Source: Cryoendolithus antarcticus
Taxonomy: Eukaryota > Ascomycota > Dothideomycetes > Cladosporiales > Cladosporiaceae
Direction: 5' to 3'
NCBI GenBank assembly: GCA_002077065.1
Contig: NAJO01000020.1
Span: 186,001-250,000 of the forward strand
Length of the DNA: 64,000 bases
The notes below the pieces were generated by a model. That model was not told the DNA's origin. It did not search any database and was given only the letters and a program-made list of their open reading frames with translations. This document shows, piece after piece, positions 43,873-55,899 of the stretch. Both the position numbers and the translations under genes were made by a program. Every line of letters starts with the position of its first letter. The stretch's first letter is position 1.

Positions 43873-46472
43873 CTTTAGGGATGCCTCCCGAGCGAGGAGA
43901 CCTTCCCAGATGTATGATGGGGTGTGGAAGGCTGTCAGGCTCACCCCCGTTGTGGAACGCAAACACCTATCTAGGCATCCAGATGGAAGATGTCCTGCTG
44001 TAGAGATCGTTGTACTGGCGTGCCCAAGATATTCTCACAGTGGCTGCCGAAGTCGAGTACATATGCTCCGAGAACGCCATCCGTAGATTAGCCATGCGCC
44101 ATAATGTCACTTTCGCGTGGCCCGCAAGGGTCTGAATGGTCGATGACGTCAGCGACAAGGATCCCGCAGGACTGTGGCGTCCAGGTTTGCAAATGTATCT
44201 GCAGGGCTGGATTGGCGCGCACATGAGATGGAGACAACTCCGGCGAGCTAGAAAGTCTAGACCCAGGCCCTGCGCCAAACTGCCCCTCGGCGTATTGATT
44301 TCCAGGCGATGCTGCGACAACAGCGGGGCAGCTCGCTAGGACACTCTTATCATTCATGTACTATTGAGCACATGTACATATATATGGGGCTGCCGCTGTC
44401 TGTTCCGACATTTGCCCTTGCAGTTCAGTGAGGCAGCTGCGAGGTCAGAGTTCAACTGCCGTTGGTATCGTGACATCACTTTGCTGAGATGTCAACTCCA
44501 AACACGACAGAGAGGGGAGCAGGCGGGCCGCGCCTTGGTCGCCGCTTACAGAAAAGGCTGCGAGTCAAGTCATTCCTAGCGCCTCGCATCATGCACAGCT
44601 CGACAACAGCAGTTGTTCCACCACGACCATCATGGCAATCTTACGCGTCCTAATCTACACCATAACGGGTCGAACAGTCCATGTGCCCTAAGTTTGATCT
44701 TGCTGTGAGATCTAGGGTACGAAGTGCGGATTGAGCTGTAGAGGCTGATTGAACCCTTTTAGACTGCACTCAATCAGTGAAGTTTCCGACTGGGCGGCTT
44801 CTTCACTATCGCCAGTCTGACAGTGGAATGAGATCCCACTGCAACATCCTGGAATACCTCCTTCCTCAAACCCAAGAAGTGTGTTCAGGTGATGGTTTCT
44901 CCGCCTAGAATTCCTCTCGGGCGTCGCATCCGGACGTGAGCTACTGAGATCACACCACTATGACGACCTTATCGCAATCTGCATGGAGATCTTCATTCGG
45001 TGCAGGTGGGAACAAGGCCATCATGACCCCTGCAGGCCTCGTATGCCCACCTCTCCGGTTGGCATTGGTCCACTGGAACCCTATGGCCTACGGGACGGTT
45101 AACAGCTGTGCCCAAGAGCGACGGGATCCTTCTATCTTCATGCGCCGAGCTGGCCTCCGCTGATGTGATAGCCAATGGATGTCCACATGCGCCGCATGAT
45201 TCGGATTTCATGCTGAGCTTTTTGGACTTCCATATTCGGCGTTGAGTTCAATCAATCCGCGCCAGCCGCATACAGTCGACGTGCATCATCCGCTTACGAT
45301 CGGCGCGGATAAACTAGGTCGTACTGTGCCGATCGTTTCGGCAGCACCGAGGCTCGTCATGAAATATGTGACCAGATCTGGGCCACAAGCACGCCAGAAG
45401 CACGTAAAGCTCCATGATCACAGAAGTCGATCTTTAGAGCAAGCGCAGAACTACGCTCGCATCGCAGCATCCGGATCGCCACAGGGATGACACTGGCAAG
45501 GAAGAAGGGTAATGTCAGCGGTGACGTACAGCGATTTGAGAAGAGCAGCATGCTCTGACTGATGTTTGCCGGATCATGCCATAAGAGGGTACTGCGTGCT
45601 CAGTGTCATCACCAATGAGACGGTGTGACCTTGAGGCCGTCGTCATGCTCGTGCGCCGATAGCATGGTTTCCGCTCCTCTCATCAATTTGCTGCGCAGAT
45701 TTGCAGATCTGCGCATTACTATCTCCCTCATGCAGATACTCCACAAGTCATATTCGTCGTCATCAAAGGACTAGACGCTAGAAGCCCGGTCGAAGAGTGA
45801 TGAGACCCGGCGAGCTAGGCCTCGGATTCGCGCACCGCTCGTGCTGCTGCGTGTCACGATCAATCCAACCAGGCTGTTTCCACACTTATGAATGGTTCAC
45901 AGGAGCTACCGGAACGAGCCTAAGCGTCCGCGTAGCGCGCGCCAAACTTTGTCCCTGCGTTGCGCGTTGTACTATCGACAGCCATAGACCTGCGGTAACC
46001 TGTCAGCGCGGTTACTTGGCAGTGAGTACCGAGCAAGTCAAGGCCGCGAAGTGCAAGACCTCGTCTCGCTCACTTGGCGCTGTGATTTGACTTCGCTCCA
46101 CTCATTCTACGCTTCGGATGAAGATAAAACACACTTCGAGCAAGCTATGACAACCGGAAGCTTTGGTAGCTGAGCTCGACGACAGGTAGGTGGTTTGATG
46201 CTGACGATGTCATGACGCAAAGGCAGAGGTGGTTCACGAGATACTGGGTCTGCACATACGTACAGCTGAGATGTGCAATGATGCGCTGCCACAGCGAATG
46301 CGGCGGAAGGGAGAGCTGGAAGGCGAGTGTATTCCTTCTGCAGGTAGGAGGCATCATGGTTTTCCACACTACGCTCTTGCGTCTAGCCTACAAACCACGC
46401 CCACGCCCTCTAACACTTCCCTCCCATGTCTCACAAAGTCTCAGTCTCCTGTCAACCATCCGCTCATTGGCT
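43873..46472. other. Largest gap: 2.6 kb without recognisable gene
   Basis: Only short ORFs (at most about 115 codons, mostly shadows near the edges). Base composition is not AT-rich, so there is no sign of a RIP-degraded transposon. No tRNA A/B box pair was seen. It may hold regulatory sequence or a non-coding transcript; the sequence alone does not say. Confidence 0.4.
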
Positions 46473-47981
46473 CTAACGAATGACCACGACTCCAGCGCCC
46501 TTCTCAACCATCCATCTCTCCCCTCTCCAGTTCTTGAACCACATCCACTGCTCCCTTGTCACTTCCTGCGTCTTACCATTCGCTACACCTCCGCCGCCCC
46601 GTACTGGTTGCTTCTCCTCAGCAGACCTTGTTCCGCGCTTCCCCAAAGTAGCGTCCCTGCCCGCGCTCCGTACGATAGGAGCTTTCCCAATCGTGTCGAC
46701 TGCTACACGATCACTGTCTCCGCGGGTTTTCATGGCGACTCGTTTCGACACTCGCTGCTTTTTGGCACGAGCAGCGGTTGGCGCGAGTGCCGAGCGCGAG
46801 GCTGAACGCAAGATAGTGTCACGCGAGAACCCGAAGTCCAGAGATGGCGACGCCGGACGAAGAGTTCCGCGATACGGAATCCCACGGTGCTTCCGTTGTT
46901 TAGATGTAGGCGAGAAGGCCAGGTCGACGACGTGTGGCCGATCAGTAGTTTTCCCCTTTCGATGCTTAGTGGCCTGCTTGGAAAGGCCTGTGCCGCGCAG
47001 GCCAGCACCTGAGTTGGAAGGCGAGCGCATGGCATCGGGATGAGTAATCGAGCTGCGTGAGTTCTTGCTTGGGGAGATCTTATATCTAGTTGATTCCTGT
47101 GATGGTCCGTTACTGTTGGTAGTTTTGGACTCAGGCTTGATGGTACAGCCGAAGAGGATTTCGTACTCGCTGTCTGTGAGGGCGGTGTTGTGAGGGGCTT
47201 TGTCGGTGCAACAAGATCCCTTTGGACGGACACCATCTATTGAAATGGTATGTATGTCGGCGTCGATTGTCTTCGCTTCGTCGCGTTCGGTCGCAAACTC
47301 CACATCATCTCTGTCGTCGTCGCTGATCAAGCTGGCAGACGCGACCGAGGTGGCTGCGAGAAGTCGATATCAGTGATGTAAGAGAGCGGCCATCCTCAAC
47401 TCACCCGCCTGTCGCACACCTTCCATAAACTCATCGAACGTCATTCCATGGGACTTTTTCCGACCATCCCTTTCGACATCCTCAACCGCATTCATCACCT
47501 CTTCCTCGTCATCTGACGTCGACGCTCGACTCATGTTTCGCTTTACTCTCCCCTTCCGGACAGTACCGTACGATTTCCGGGCGTCCCTGACGAAGAGCTC
47601 CATAACCTCCGTACGCGACAGTCGAGACGCCGCCTTCGCATCCCTCTTGCTGGCGTTGCGTCCCTTTCTTTTCTTCTTCTCCCCTACGTCCATCTGCCGG
47701 CCCAGCCAAGTAAAGTTCCTGGCCGGTGCGGCACGTCTGGCGATCGTGGATCTCGTCTTCGACGGAGAGATCACAACCTCACGGTCCTCGCTGGACGCAA
47801 CAAATACGACAGACTGGTCAGTCTCACTGGGCCCGCTGGCTTCGGTGTCGGATTCACTCTCGCGGACGTCCCCAGGCTCGTCGTACGGATCGATGATCGG
47901 GCGGTGGACGTCTTCGTAGTAGCGCATGCCTTTTGTGGGCTCCATGAAGTATTGCTTGTTGGTCGAGAGGCGGCTGAACAT
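46473..47981 (-). CDS. Basic hypothetical protein
   Basis: Not recognised. Exon 1 is 47981-47405, a 51-nt intron is 47404-47354 (GTGAGT...CAG), exon 2 is 47353-46473; 485 aa with continuous coding character on both sides of the splice (RQAATSVASASLISDDDRDD). The N-terminus MFSRLSTNKQYFMEPTKG is followed by an acidic/Ser stretch, then a strongly basic part (VGEKKKRKGRNASKRDAKA, VRKGRVKRNMSRASTSDDEE) with a conserved-looking helix KSHGMTFDEFMEGVRQAG. The C-terminal half is Ser/Arg/Lys-rich and disordered until a Trp-rich end (EVTREQWMWFKNWRGERW, then MVEKGAGVVVIR). Composition suggests a nuclear protein. The Trp-rich tail may be the only folded contact site. Confidence 0.65.
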
Positions 47982-48245
47982 CGTAGCGGTCCAAGTCTAG
48001 TGGATGACAGTGTGGATGGTGGTGGAGTGATAGTAGGTTAGTATAGGGGATGAGCAGCTCTAAGCCTACCTTGCTGTGTGCACTCACATGCCGGACTGAA
48101 ATCGTTCTGTCACATGTTGTCGGCTTCACTTCGTACTCACGAAGTGATGGACACAATGAGCCAGCTCGCTGCGTCAAGATCCTCAGGTGGGATGTACACA
48201 CGCAATACTACCCCTGACCTCCCTGACACTGCTCCTCGCCCTTCC

Positions 48246-48599
48246 TCACAACTTCGACTTCCCACCACTAGCCCCCCGATCATCCGGCGTGGGCTCACTA
48301 TTCGCAGTCTCGGCCTTCAGACTTACCGGATCACCCAACATAGTCGGGTTCCCTCTCTCCAACTTCTCCTCCGCTATCTCCTTCAGACTCTTCCCATCAT
48401 CGGACTTGCCTTTCGCGCCAGAGTCGTCAGGTGTGGGTCTACTGTTCGCGGTCTCGGCTTTCAGGGATACTGGGTCGCCGATTTGGGTCGGATTGGTTTG
48501 TGCGACTTGTTTGAGAGACTGTTTGAACGTCTAGAGAAAGCAGTCAGAGGGGATGGAGAGCAAGATAGGACTGAGAGGGAAACGGACAGGGCCGGCCAT
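48246..48599 (-). CDS. Small acidic protein with a duplicated 24-residue motif
   Basis: Found by splicing, too short for a simple ORF call. Exon 1 (48599-48588) encodes only MAGP; a 57-nt intron (48587-48531, GTCCGT...TAG) removes a frame that would otherwise stop; exon 2 is 48530-48246; 98 aa. The body holds two copies of a motif: NPTQIGDPVSLKAETANSRP then TPDD, and NPTMLGDPVSLKAETANSEP then TPDD, about 48 residues apart, 21 of 24 positions identical. They are joined by a Lys/Gly/Asp linker and a helix SLKEIAEEKLERG. Hydrophilic, without signal peptide or membrane segment. Similar short proteins occur in other filamentous fungi as far as I recall; function unknown. The donor GTCCGT is atypical, so the start is less sure than exon 2. 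Confidence 0.6.
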
Positions 48600-49392
48600 T
48601 GCTGCGTTTTCTCTGTGTAGCTGGCGATTGAGTATTGGACGGAGTGGACTTGCGGTATCGTTGACTTCTGATGCGAACAGCAAGGAATAGCAAGTGGCAA
48701 TCAATGAGATACGGGAAGCAATACTTACACTGTCACTACTGTTGGCAATGACATGAAGTCCATCACATGCATCGAGCCTCGGCCCTCAAGCAAACGGGTC
48801 GTGGAAGTCTCACATGTCGTCACGAAAGATCAACAGACTTTCAGAATCTAACGCTAAGATCTGGGGGATCGAGATGTACCCAGATCTGAGCACGTGACGT
48901 GCAGTTAACAGCATCATCCACGGCGGCGTCGCAAAGGACCGCTACGATCACCTGAAAGTAAGGTAGTGCAAAGTGAGAGGGTCAGAGTATGATGAGTACA
49001 GAGCAAAGCGCTGCCCATGATGCCAATGAGCTGAAGCAAAGTCGCTTTCAGTCTACCGATGCCCATGCCAAAGTGATATCTATGCCGCATTCGACGCCCA
49101 CCGAGAGCGTCCCAATTCCTCCAACGCCCGACGCTGATGCAAAATACTCGATGAAAGAATGTACAGTCCTTCGCGTACTCCGTGTCTCGCCTCCAAAAAG
49201 GCACCAATCGACCAACTTGGCCCACCTTAAGACTCCATAGCCTCCCGCGTGGCTGTGGCGTCAGTGCGCGAGCCTTGAGTACAGGACGCATGCAGGCGGC
49301 TCGTCGTCCTTAGAATGAATGGCATTATGCCAGTCCCTCCGGATGGCTGGGTATCTTCACTTCCAGCTTTTCGTTTCTCCTTTCCTTGCCGC
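48600..49392. other. Intergenic between small protein and Ca2+-ATPase 3' end
   Basis: About 790 bases. An 83-codon ORF on the plus strand (48989-49240) is the only sizeable frame and has no support. Confidence 0.35.
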
Positions 49393-52300
49393 TCATACCG
49401 CAGCATCGCTCTTCTTCTCGATCTCAGCCGGTGGTGCCAAGGTCGCTCCAGACGGCGCAGCAGCGGGCGCCGCAGCAGGCGCCGCATGTACCGGGGCTGC
49501 ATGCATCGGTGCAGGATTCGCAGCAGAAGCCGGACTCAACAGCCCGCCCGCACCGCCACTTACCCTTGGCGCCTCACCAGAGGCCCTAATCTCCCTACTC
49601 AAATCACTCTTCGAGCGATCCCGGCCGAATGCTAGGTCCTCATGGTTCCTAGGCCGATCGATAGGCGACCACCCGCCGATGCTGCCAGCGACAATACCCG
49701 CCATGGCCACACCGGCAATGGCCGAATTGCTCCTAGACCTGCCTCTCCGGCGGCGGGACTCAGGCGTAGGCGGTGCAGCGGACAATTGCGAGACGTCGTC
49801 ATTCTCCGCTAGCTCTGGATTAGGCGTCACTGGCTGACTGGTTGACCCTGCGCGGCTCCGGCTCGGGGAGCGCGAGCCAAGTAGTGTCTCCTTCGGGTGC
49901 GAAACGGCGAACTTCAGATTCCTAAGTCTGCCGCCCTTGTACTTTTTCAAGAAAGCAAGTTCTTCCTTGATTTCCAATAGTCCTTGATTGAAGTTGTATT
50001 GACCCTCCTCATCTTCGATCGTGAAGGTCTTCTCCTGGCGTTTCTTCTCGTTCCAGGCCTTGACCTTAGCAGGTATGAGCTTGAGCAAAAGCTCGTCGGG
50101 GATCAGACGGATAACGACACCAATGGGGAGCGAGATGGCGCCGAGCACTATCGCGACGCCCCACTGATCTCCATGCTGGCGCACGACATTGAAAGCTCGG
50201 CCGCCGACGAAGATGATGAGAACTTGACCAGCGATCATGATCAGGAAGATGGCCATGAAGTAAGGGTTCTTGAGCACGCCTTCGAAGATATTGAACCTGT
50301 TGTCCAGTCTGCGGTTGTTGAGCGCGTTGAAAATCTGCATCCACACGAAGGTGTTGAAGATCATCGTTTGCAGTTCAACAACTTCTTCCTCTGTCTCATA
50401 CTTGAAGATCTTGGCACCGGCGAAATAGAGGATTAGCGTAATGGTGAGTTGATAGATAGCCTGACCAATAATCATCTTCCACATGCGCACTGATATGAGC
50501 GGAGCAGACTTGGGGTCTGGCTTGCGATTGAGGATCTTGCGGGTAGGCGGGTCGGTGGCGAGAGCGAGAGCGGCCATAGTGTCCATAATGAGGTTGACCC
50601 ATAGCAGCTGGACTGCCGTCAACACCGACTGCTCCTTGGAGGACGACACAGCGCTGATGAAAGCCAGAGCGACAGCGGTGATGTTGACAGTGATCTGAAA
50701 TTGCAAGAACTTGCGCACGGCGTCGTTGACCATGCGTCCCCACATGAGTGCCTTGACGATGCTGCTGAAGTTGTCGTCCATTAGGATGATGTCCGAGGCT
50801 TCCTTGCTGTGAAGATGTCAGTATGTGTCGATCGTGCGTGGTGATACACAGCAACGTACGCAACCTCAGTTCCAGCAATGTTCATGGCAAACCCAACGTC
50901 AGCAGCTTTAAGCGCGGGTGCATCATTGGTACCATCACCAGTGACAGCAACAGTCTCACCCATCTCCTTCAATCTCCGCACAAGCACACGCTTGTCCTCG
51001 GGGGAGGAACGGGCCAACACTTGCAGCTTGGGGATGACAGCGCGCTGCTCGGCCTTGCTCATCTTCCGGAACTCGGGACCTTCAAGCGCAACACCGCCAG
51101 GGGTGAAGATGCCACACTCTGTAGCTATAGCCTTTGCCGTATTGATATTGTCACCAGTGACCATGCGAGGGACGACACCAGCAAGGAGACAGTCCTTGAC
51201 AGAGTCGCCAACACCAGGGCGGAGAGGATCATGAATACCAACGAGACCTAGGAAGGTCATGTCCTTGCAGACATCTTCAAATACAGCCTGTGTTTTGTCG
51301 TCCTCAGTACGGCGGGCGTTCTTCGGTGGCCAAGCCTCGAAGTCGCGGTAGATGAACCCAATAGTACGCAGTGACTTGGAAGCATAGGCATCAATGAGGT
51401 TGGCGAGCATCTCTTTGTTTGCGGGGGTCAAGCCGGTAGCCTCAGTGCCGTGCGTCGGATCGCGGACGATGGAGCTGCAGAAGCGTAGCATGATCTCACT
51501 AGCTCCCTTGACGTACAGGCGGTAGCGACCAGACCTGAGCTTGACAACAGCACCCATGCACTTTCGGCCCGAGTCGAAGGGAATTAGCTGCGAGATCTCC
51601 GCGTTGCTGCGCTCGATGCTGATCTTGTCCATGCCTAGGAAGTCTTTGGCGAACATGAGTAGAGCCGTTTCCGTCTTGGAACCGACGAAGACGAGCTTGC
51701 CCTCTTCTTCGGCCTCGAAAGCGGTGGAGTTGATGGCAATGCTGTCTTTCCAGATCATGCGGATGTCCTGCGAGAGTGCTTTGACGCACTCGGCGGCCGG
51801 GACCTTATCCATGTCCTCCTGGGCTGCTTTCTCAGCTGCAGCCTCGTCGCCAGATGGAGCGCCGGCGCGATTGCTGAACCTGCTCGAAGTGCCGATGGAC
51901 CCAGCAACCACGGTCATGACGTTCTGAGTGAGTGTGCCCGTCTTGTCTGAGCAGACGCAAGTCGCATTGCCCATGGTCTCACAGGATCGCAGAACACGAA
52001 CCAGGTTGTTGTCCTTTAGCATGCGCTTAGTGGCGAAAGCGAGAGCGAGAGTGACAGCAAGTGGGAGACCTTCTGGGACAGCCACGACTACAATCGTGAC
52101 TGCGACAATGAGGATATTGATGAATGACTGGCCCTTCTGCGCAGGCGTATCGCCGTTGCCACTGAGAGCTGCGAGGAACTTGATGAGCAAGACGACGAAT
52201 AGCAGCAAAGCAGCGCCACTACCTAGCTTTGCAATGTACTCGGCGAGCGTGTTCAGCTTCACTTGCAGAGGCGTGGCCTCGCCGTCCTCGCGAAGTGCCA

Positions 52301-53714
52301 TCATAGTCTTGCCGTAAGAGGAGTGAATGCCAGTGGCAGTGACAAGCATGCGGCCGAAGCCCTCGGTGACCTTTGCGCCGGAGATCATGAAAGGGTCAAG
52401 CTTCTTGAGACTCTCGCCCGCCTCCATGGCGCGATAGACTTCCTCAGCGGGCGACTTCTTCATGATGTCAGATTCTCCAGTGGCCGAAGACTCGTCGCAC
52501 TTGACTGCATGACCGTCGACAAAAATGCCGTCGACCGGGAGGATGTCACCAGGCTCGACCAGCAGAAGGTCGCCAACGAGAATGTCGAAAATGCTGATCT
52601 CTTGGGTCTTGCCGGACCGAATGACTTTGACATTTCTGCTCTCCTTCTTCTTGTTGAGCTTGACGAATTGCCGTTCTTTCTGAAAGTCATTCACTGCACC
52701 AACAACAACGACAACGAAGACTGCGACCATGATAGCAACACCTTCGACCCACTCTACACTCGGCTCGCCGGGTGGATGCGGTTGGCCGACAGCCTGATAG
52801 ATACCAAGTGCCAACGCGATGATTGCTGCTATTGTCAGTAGAATCAGAATCTTGTCGTTATAGGCTATCCATGCGAGCTCGAAAATTGTCTTGGACTTCC
52901 TCTCGGGTAATCGGTTGTCTGCGAACACACGTTTCCGGTCTTCGAAAGAGCCTTGTGCAGCTGAACCAGAGGTCTCTACTCTGTTGACAGCAGCCGACTC
53001 TTCCACCTTCGTCTTGTCTGACGTTGCAGGACTGGCTACTGCGGTAGCCTGTTCAAATGTGACGTTTCCGTTCAAATGCTGCTCATCACTGCTGAGACCA
53101 CTGACCAAGTCTGATCGCAGGCCCTTCGCCATGCCAGACACGCCACCCATAGCATGGTACGCACCCAAGCTCTTCGGGTTCAGCAGCTTCGTCATATGGC
53201 CAGGCGCGAAAGCAAAAGGGTTGTTGTCTCGCACAAAGTCCGACTCTGTCCCGGGATCAGGCTTCAGTGCCTCCTCGTCCGATAATATGGGATGATCGCC
53301 ATGCTTAGGATCTAGAGCCTTCGCATTGGCATCCATGGACCGCCAATCGCTAGCGACGTATGTGCTGTCTGATAATGACACCGACTCTCCCCCTTCTGTG
53401 TCCACGCTTCCTCCTCTTTTCCGTGCCGCAGGTACAGCGAGGAAATTGTGCGGGTTGTTCAATTGTGTTGGTGACGACACGTTATGAGGGCTCTGTGGTC
53501 TCGACTCTTGACTGTGGAAGCTGCCGCTCTGTCGCAGCTCGGGTGAGGCGGCATGATCGGGCCCTACAGGCGACATATTGCCCAATGTCGGGTGGTCGCT
53601 GGCCTCATGCGCGGCCATGTTCTCTCGACCGACGGCAGATGTGTCGATGGTGATGGTCGGTGCTCTGGGCCGGCGATTCGGCCCAGTAGATGTGTTATCG
53701 ATGGGCGCAGCCAT
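49393..53714 (-). CDS. PMC1: P-type Ca2+-ATPase, PMC1/PMCA type
   Basis: Pumps Ca2+ out of the cytosol, in fungi mostly into the vacuole. Exon 1 is 53714-50860, a 53-nt intron is 50859-50807 (GTACGT...CAG) between VA and KEASDIILMDDNF, exon 2 is 50806-49393; 1422 aa. The N-terminal 255 residues are Ser/Pro-rich and disordered (long compared with plant and animal pumps). Then SKTIFELAWIAYNDKILILL (M1), VAVFVVVVVGAVNDFQKERQ (M2), actuator CDESSATGESD (TGES), M4 VVAVPEGLPLAVTLALAFAT (PEGLP Ca2+ site), phosphorylation motif CSDKTGTLTQN with Asp at about residue 590, nucleotide site KGASEIMLRFCS, and hinge VTGDGTNDAPALKAADVGFA. M5-M10 are in exon 2, with the M6 site VNLIMDTMAALALATDPPT. The cytosolic tail is Arg/Ser- then Ala/Pro-rich (HAAPVHAAPAAAPAAAPSG). 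An alternative is a plasma-membrane PMCA. Confidence 0.94.
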
Positions 53715-55683
53715 TACCGCAGTCGCTCACTGCGGCGCAGAGATGTAGGATGCCTGAGGAGCTCAGGAATGCCAGATTGAAAGCCTCAATTGGGGAATGC
53801 TTGGAGGCTTGTGCTGTTGCGGCACTGCAGGATGAAGGAGCAAGCCACAGGCACATGTAGTCCCTAGCAATCACTGTCGCCTCAAATGGGGCGGAGTGCG
53901 TCGAAGATCCAGCGTCAACCAGCAAGTTCCGCGAGGTAGATCGCCAAGGTATTGGTAGTAAGTCTACCAGAGCTACAGCTGGGAGCCAATCACTATGGGG
54001 GCGAAATGCTTCGATATTGCGTACGCTGTGGCAGGGCAAGAGGTCACAGGGTATGTTGCGGTCGTACGTTGCGCGGTGGCAAGCGAGTACTGACCGACGC
54101 TCGCAGAGAGTATGGTCTTGTGCCACTGGGGAGGTCGGGGCTCGGTGGGAGGCAGTGCAAAGCCCAGCCTTGGGGGGCTTGGACTGCCAATGTTTGGGTA
54201 ATATATGCCTTGTCCCAAGCCCTGCTACTGAAGTGAATTCAAAGCTTCCTCAGGCCTAGTCGTCGCAAAGATGCTCCGACTCAGACCGGATATGTGCGTC
54301 TGGCTGTTGAAGTCCCCAAGCCCCACGTTTAATGATCGGAGGCTTTGGAAAGTCGCTTCCGCGAACACAGACCTCAGCAATCGCGCCGGCGACAGGGAAG
54401 GTGGCAAAGGAACCGAGCCGAAGAAGGACTTACTACCGTGATTGCCCTTCTTCTCAGCGGCAAATGCCAGCAAAGGCGGCGGACACGGCCTCCCACCGCA
54501 CCCAGCTCGTTGGCAAGCTAGTAGTGTGGCTATGCTGCTTGGCGATGCAACAATGCTGAATACTGGCGGTAAAGCTCGCCTCATCTCCTCAACCGAACCG
54601 CGGTAAATCACGCCGTACCGCTGATATCAGGATGAATTCACAAACGGAGATGATGGCAACGCTCGCATCTACAAGATATACCGCTTGACTTCCCTTCAGC
54701 AATCGCCAATCTAGGGCCAGTCGTAGCGGGGGCCGTTTCACGTCGACCACTGATCTCGAATGCGCTAGGTAATAAGGCTCGATCCGCCCCGATACTATGC
54801 AGCTCGTCGTTTCTGGCCCATGTTTCATCTTCCTCAGGCAAGTCATGATACGTGAGTACGTCCTCAACCCTATCCATCTTGCCCATGAGATGCGCATCTC
54901 ACTCATGATTTATCCTTTGGAAGTGGCCAGACAGGCCAATCGAGCGTCGCTACCCATACATCCGGATCGCAATCAAACTACTAGACCGCCGAGCCAAACA
55001 CCAAGACACAGCCAAGCGATCTTATTTACACCGATGTCATGTATGACATCGACATTGTGACATGTCGCAAAAAAACATGCCACAAGTAAAGGAGCAAGCG
55101 CCGACTCCTCCTATTCTTTGATGGCGGCTGGGTGTTGAGGCGTGAGGTGCCAGCAGTCTTTGGGTACTGCTGAGCACGTGTGCTCGTGTCACTGGCCAGC
55201 GCCGGGCTTCCTCTCATGGACTGGACTCCTGAGCATGTGTTTTGCCTCAAGGCCACCGGAGCTTTTTCAACGATCACCCACGAGACGCGGACTGTGGATG
55301 AAAGGTACGAGATTTCGATGAACTTATCAAGACTTACTTTTCTCGGCCATGCAGCACCACTCCTCCACACTGTCGTTACCACAGCATCCTTACGGAATAC
55401 TAAAAAGGAGGATCAATTTCGAAGCAGAGAAGTAGCACCGATGAAAGGTTGCTGGGCACCTACCAGACCACCGCGCGTGATAGCTTTGCTCTTCGAAAAA
55501 GGCGACTGCGACTTCTGCTTCCTTGACTCTCTAGTCTCCGACACTGATCAGGGAAATCTGAGAGAACACGATCTAGTCTATCATCTCTTCCTCTATTTCC
55601 CATTGACATCTCCACCTCCGTCTTTCACCCCTGCAGCCCGTCCATCTAAACCTTTCTTCTCTCCTCATCCCCTCTCAGTTCTC
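53715..55683. other. Long intergenic region
   Basis: About 2 kb upstream of the Ca2+-ATPase. No supported gene. A palindrome cluster with TGACAT units lies at 55033-55066. Confidence 0.4.
55033..55050. repeat. Short perfect inverted repeat (GATGTCA-4 nt-TGACATC)
   Basis: Arms of 7 bp separated by TGTA; directly followed by GACATTGTGACATGTC, which repeats the TGACAT core. Could be a dimeric transcription-factor site; no function is established. Confidence 0.5.
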
Positions 55684-55899
55684 CTACTTCCCTCTCCCTC
55701 CAGCAAATTTCCTTGCCCTTGGCTTCACTGGAGAGATCCCAGCCTCGACGCAGATCTGACAATCTGCCTCGATCTTCACGTTCGCCCAGATCTCGCCCCC
55801 TCGGCACGCTCGCTGGACAAGTGCGCCTGTCGGACAGTAGCTGGCGAAGACGGTATGCGTGTGCCCGCAGGGGTGGGTATGGGCGTAGTATTTGCACAT
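55684..55899 (-). CDS. Small Cys/His-containing fungal protein
   Basis: Single-exon frame of 71 aa starting MCKYYAHTHPCGHTHTVFAS, with cysteines in C-x8-C-G-H and later YC, RACRGGEIWANVKI and EADCQICVEAG. The pattern (MCKYYxHxxxCGH..., CP...LIQRxC, GEIW, CxxC) resembles a group of short uncharacterised fungal proteins that I recall from other genomes, possibly metal binding. It ends with a basic tail (KPRARKFAGGRGK). No signal peptide. Larger ORFs in other frames over the same bases are shadows. Function unknown. Confidence 0.6.
   Translation of the reverse strand: MCKYYAHTHPCGHTHTVFASYCPTGALVQRACRGGEIWANVKIEADCQICVEAGISPVKPRARKFAGGRGK

Noticed and set aside
46212..47043. Plus-strand ORFs of 187-197 codons
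   Set aside because: Antisense to, or overlapping the end of, the spliced hypothetical gene; composition is Ser/Arg/Pro-like as expected for a shadow.
48989..49240. 83-codon plus-strand ORF (MMSTEQSAAHDANELKQ...)
   Set aside because: Hydrophilic and not impossible as a small gene, but no splice, domain or homology supports it.
52263..52841. 192-codon ORF on the plus strand
   Set aside because: Lies antisense to conserved Ca2+-ATPase sequence (TGES to PEGLP region); a codon-bias shadow with no domain.
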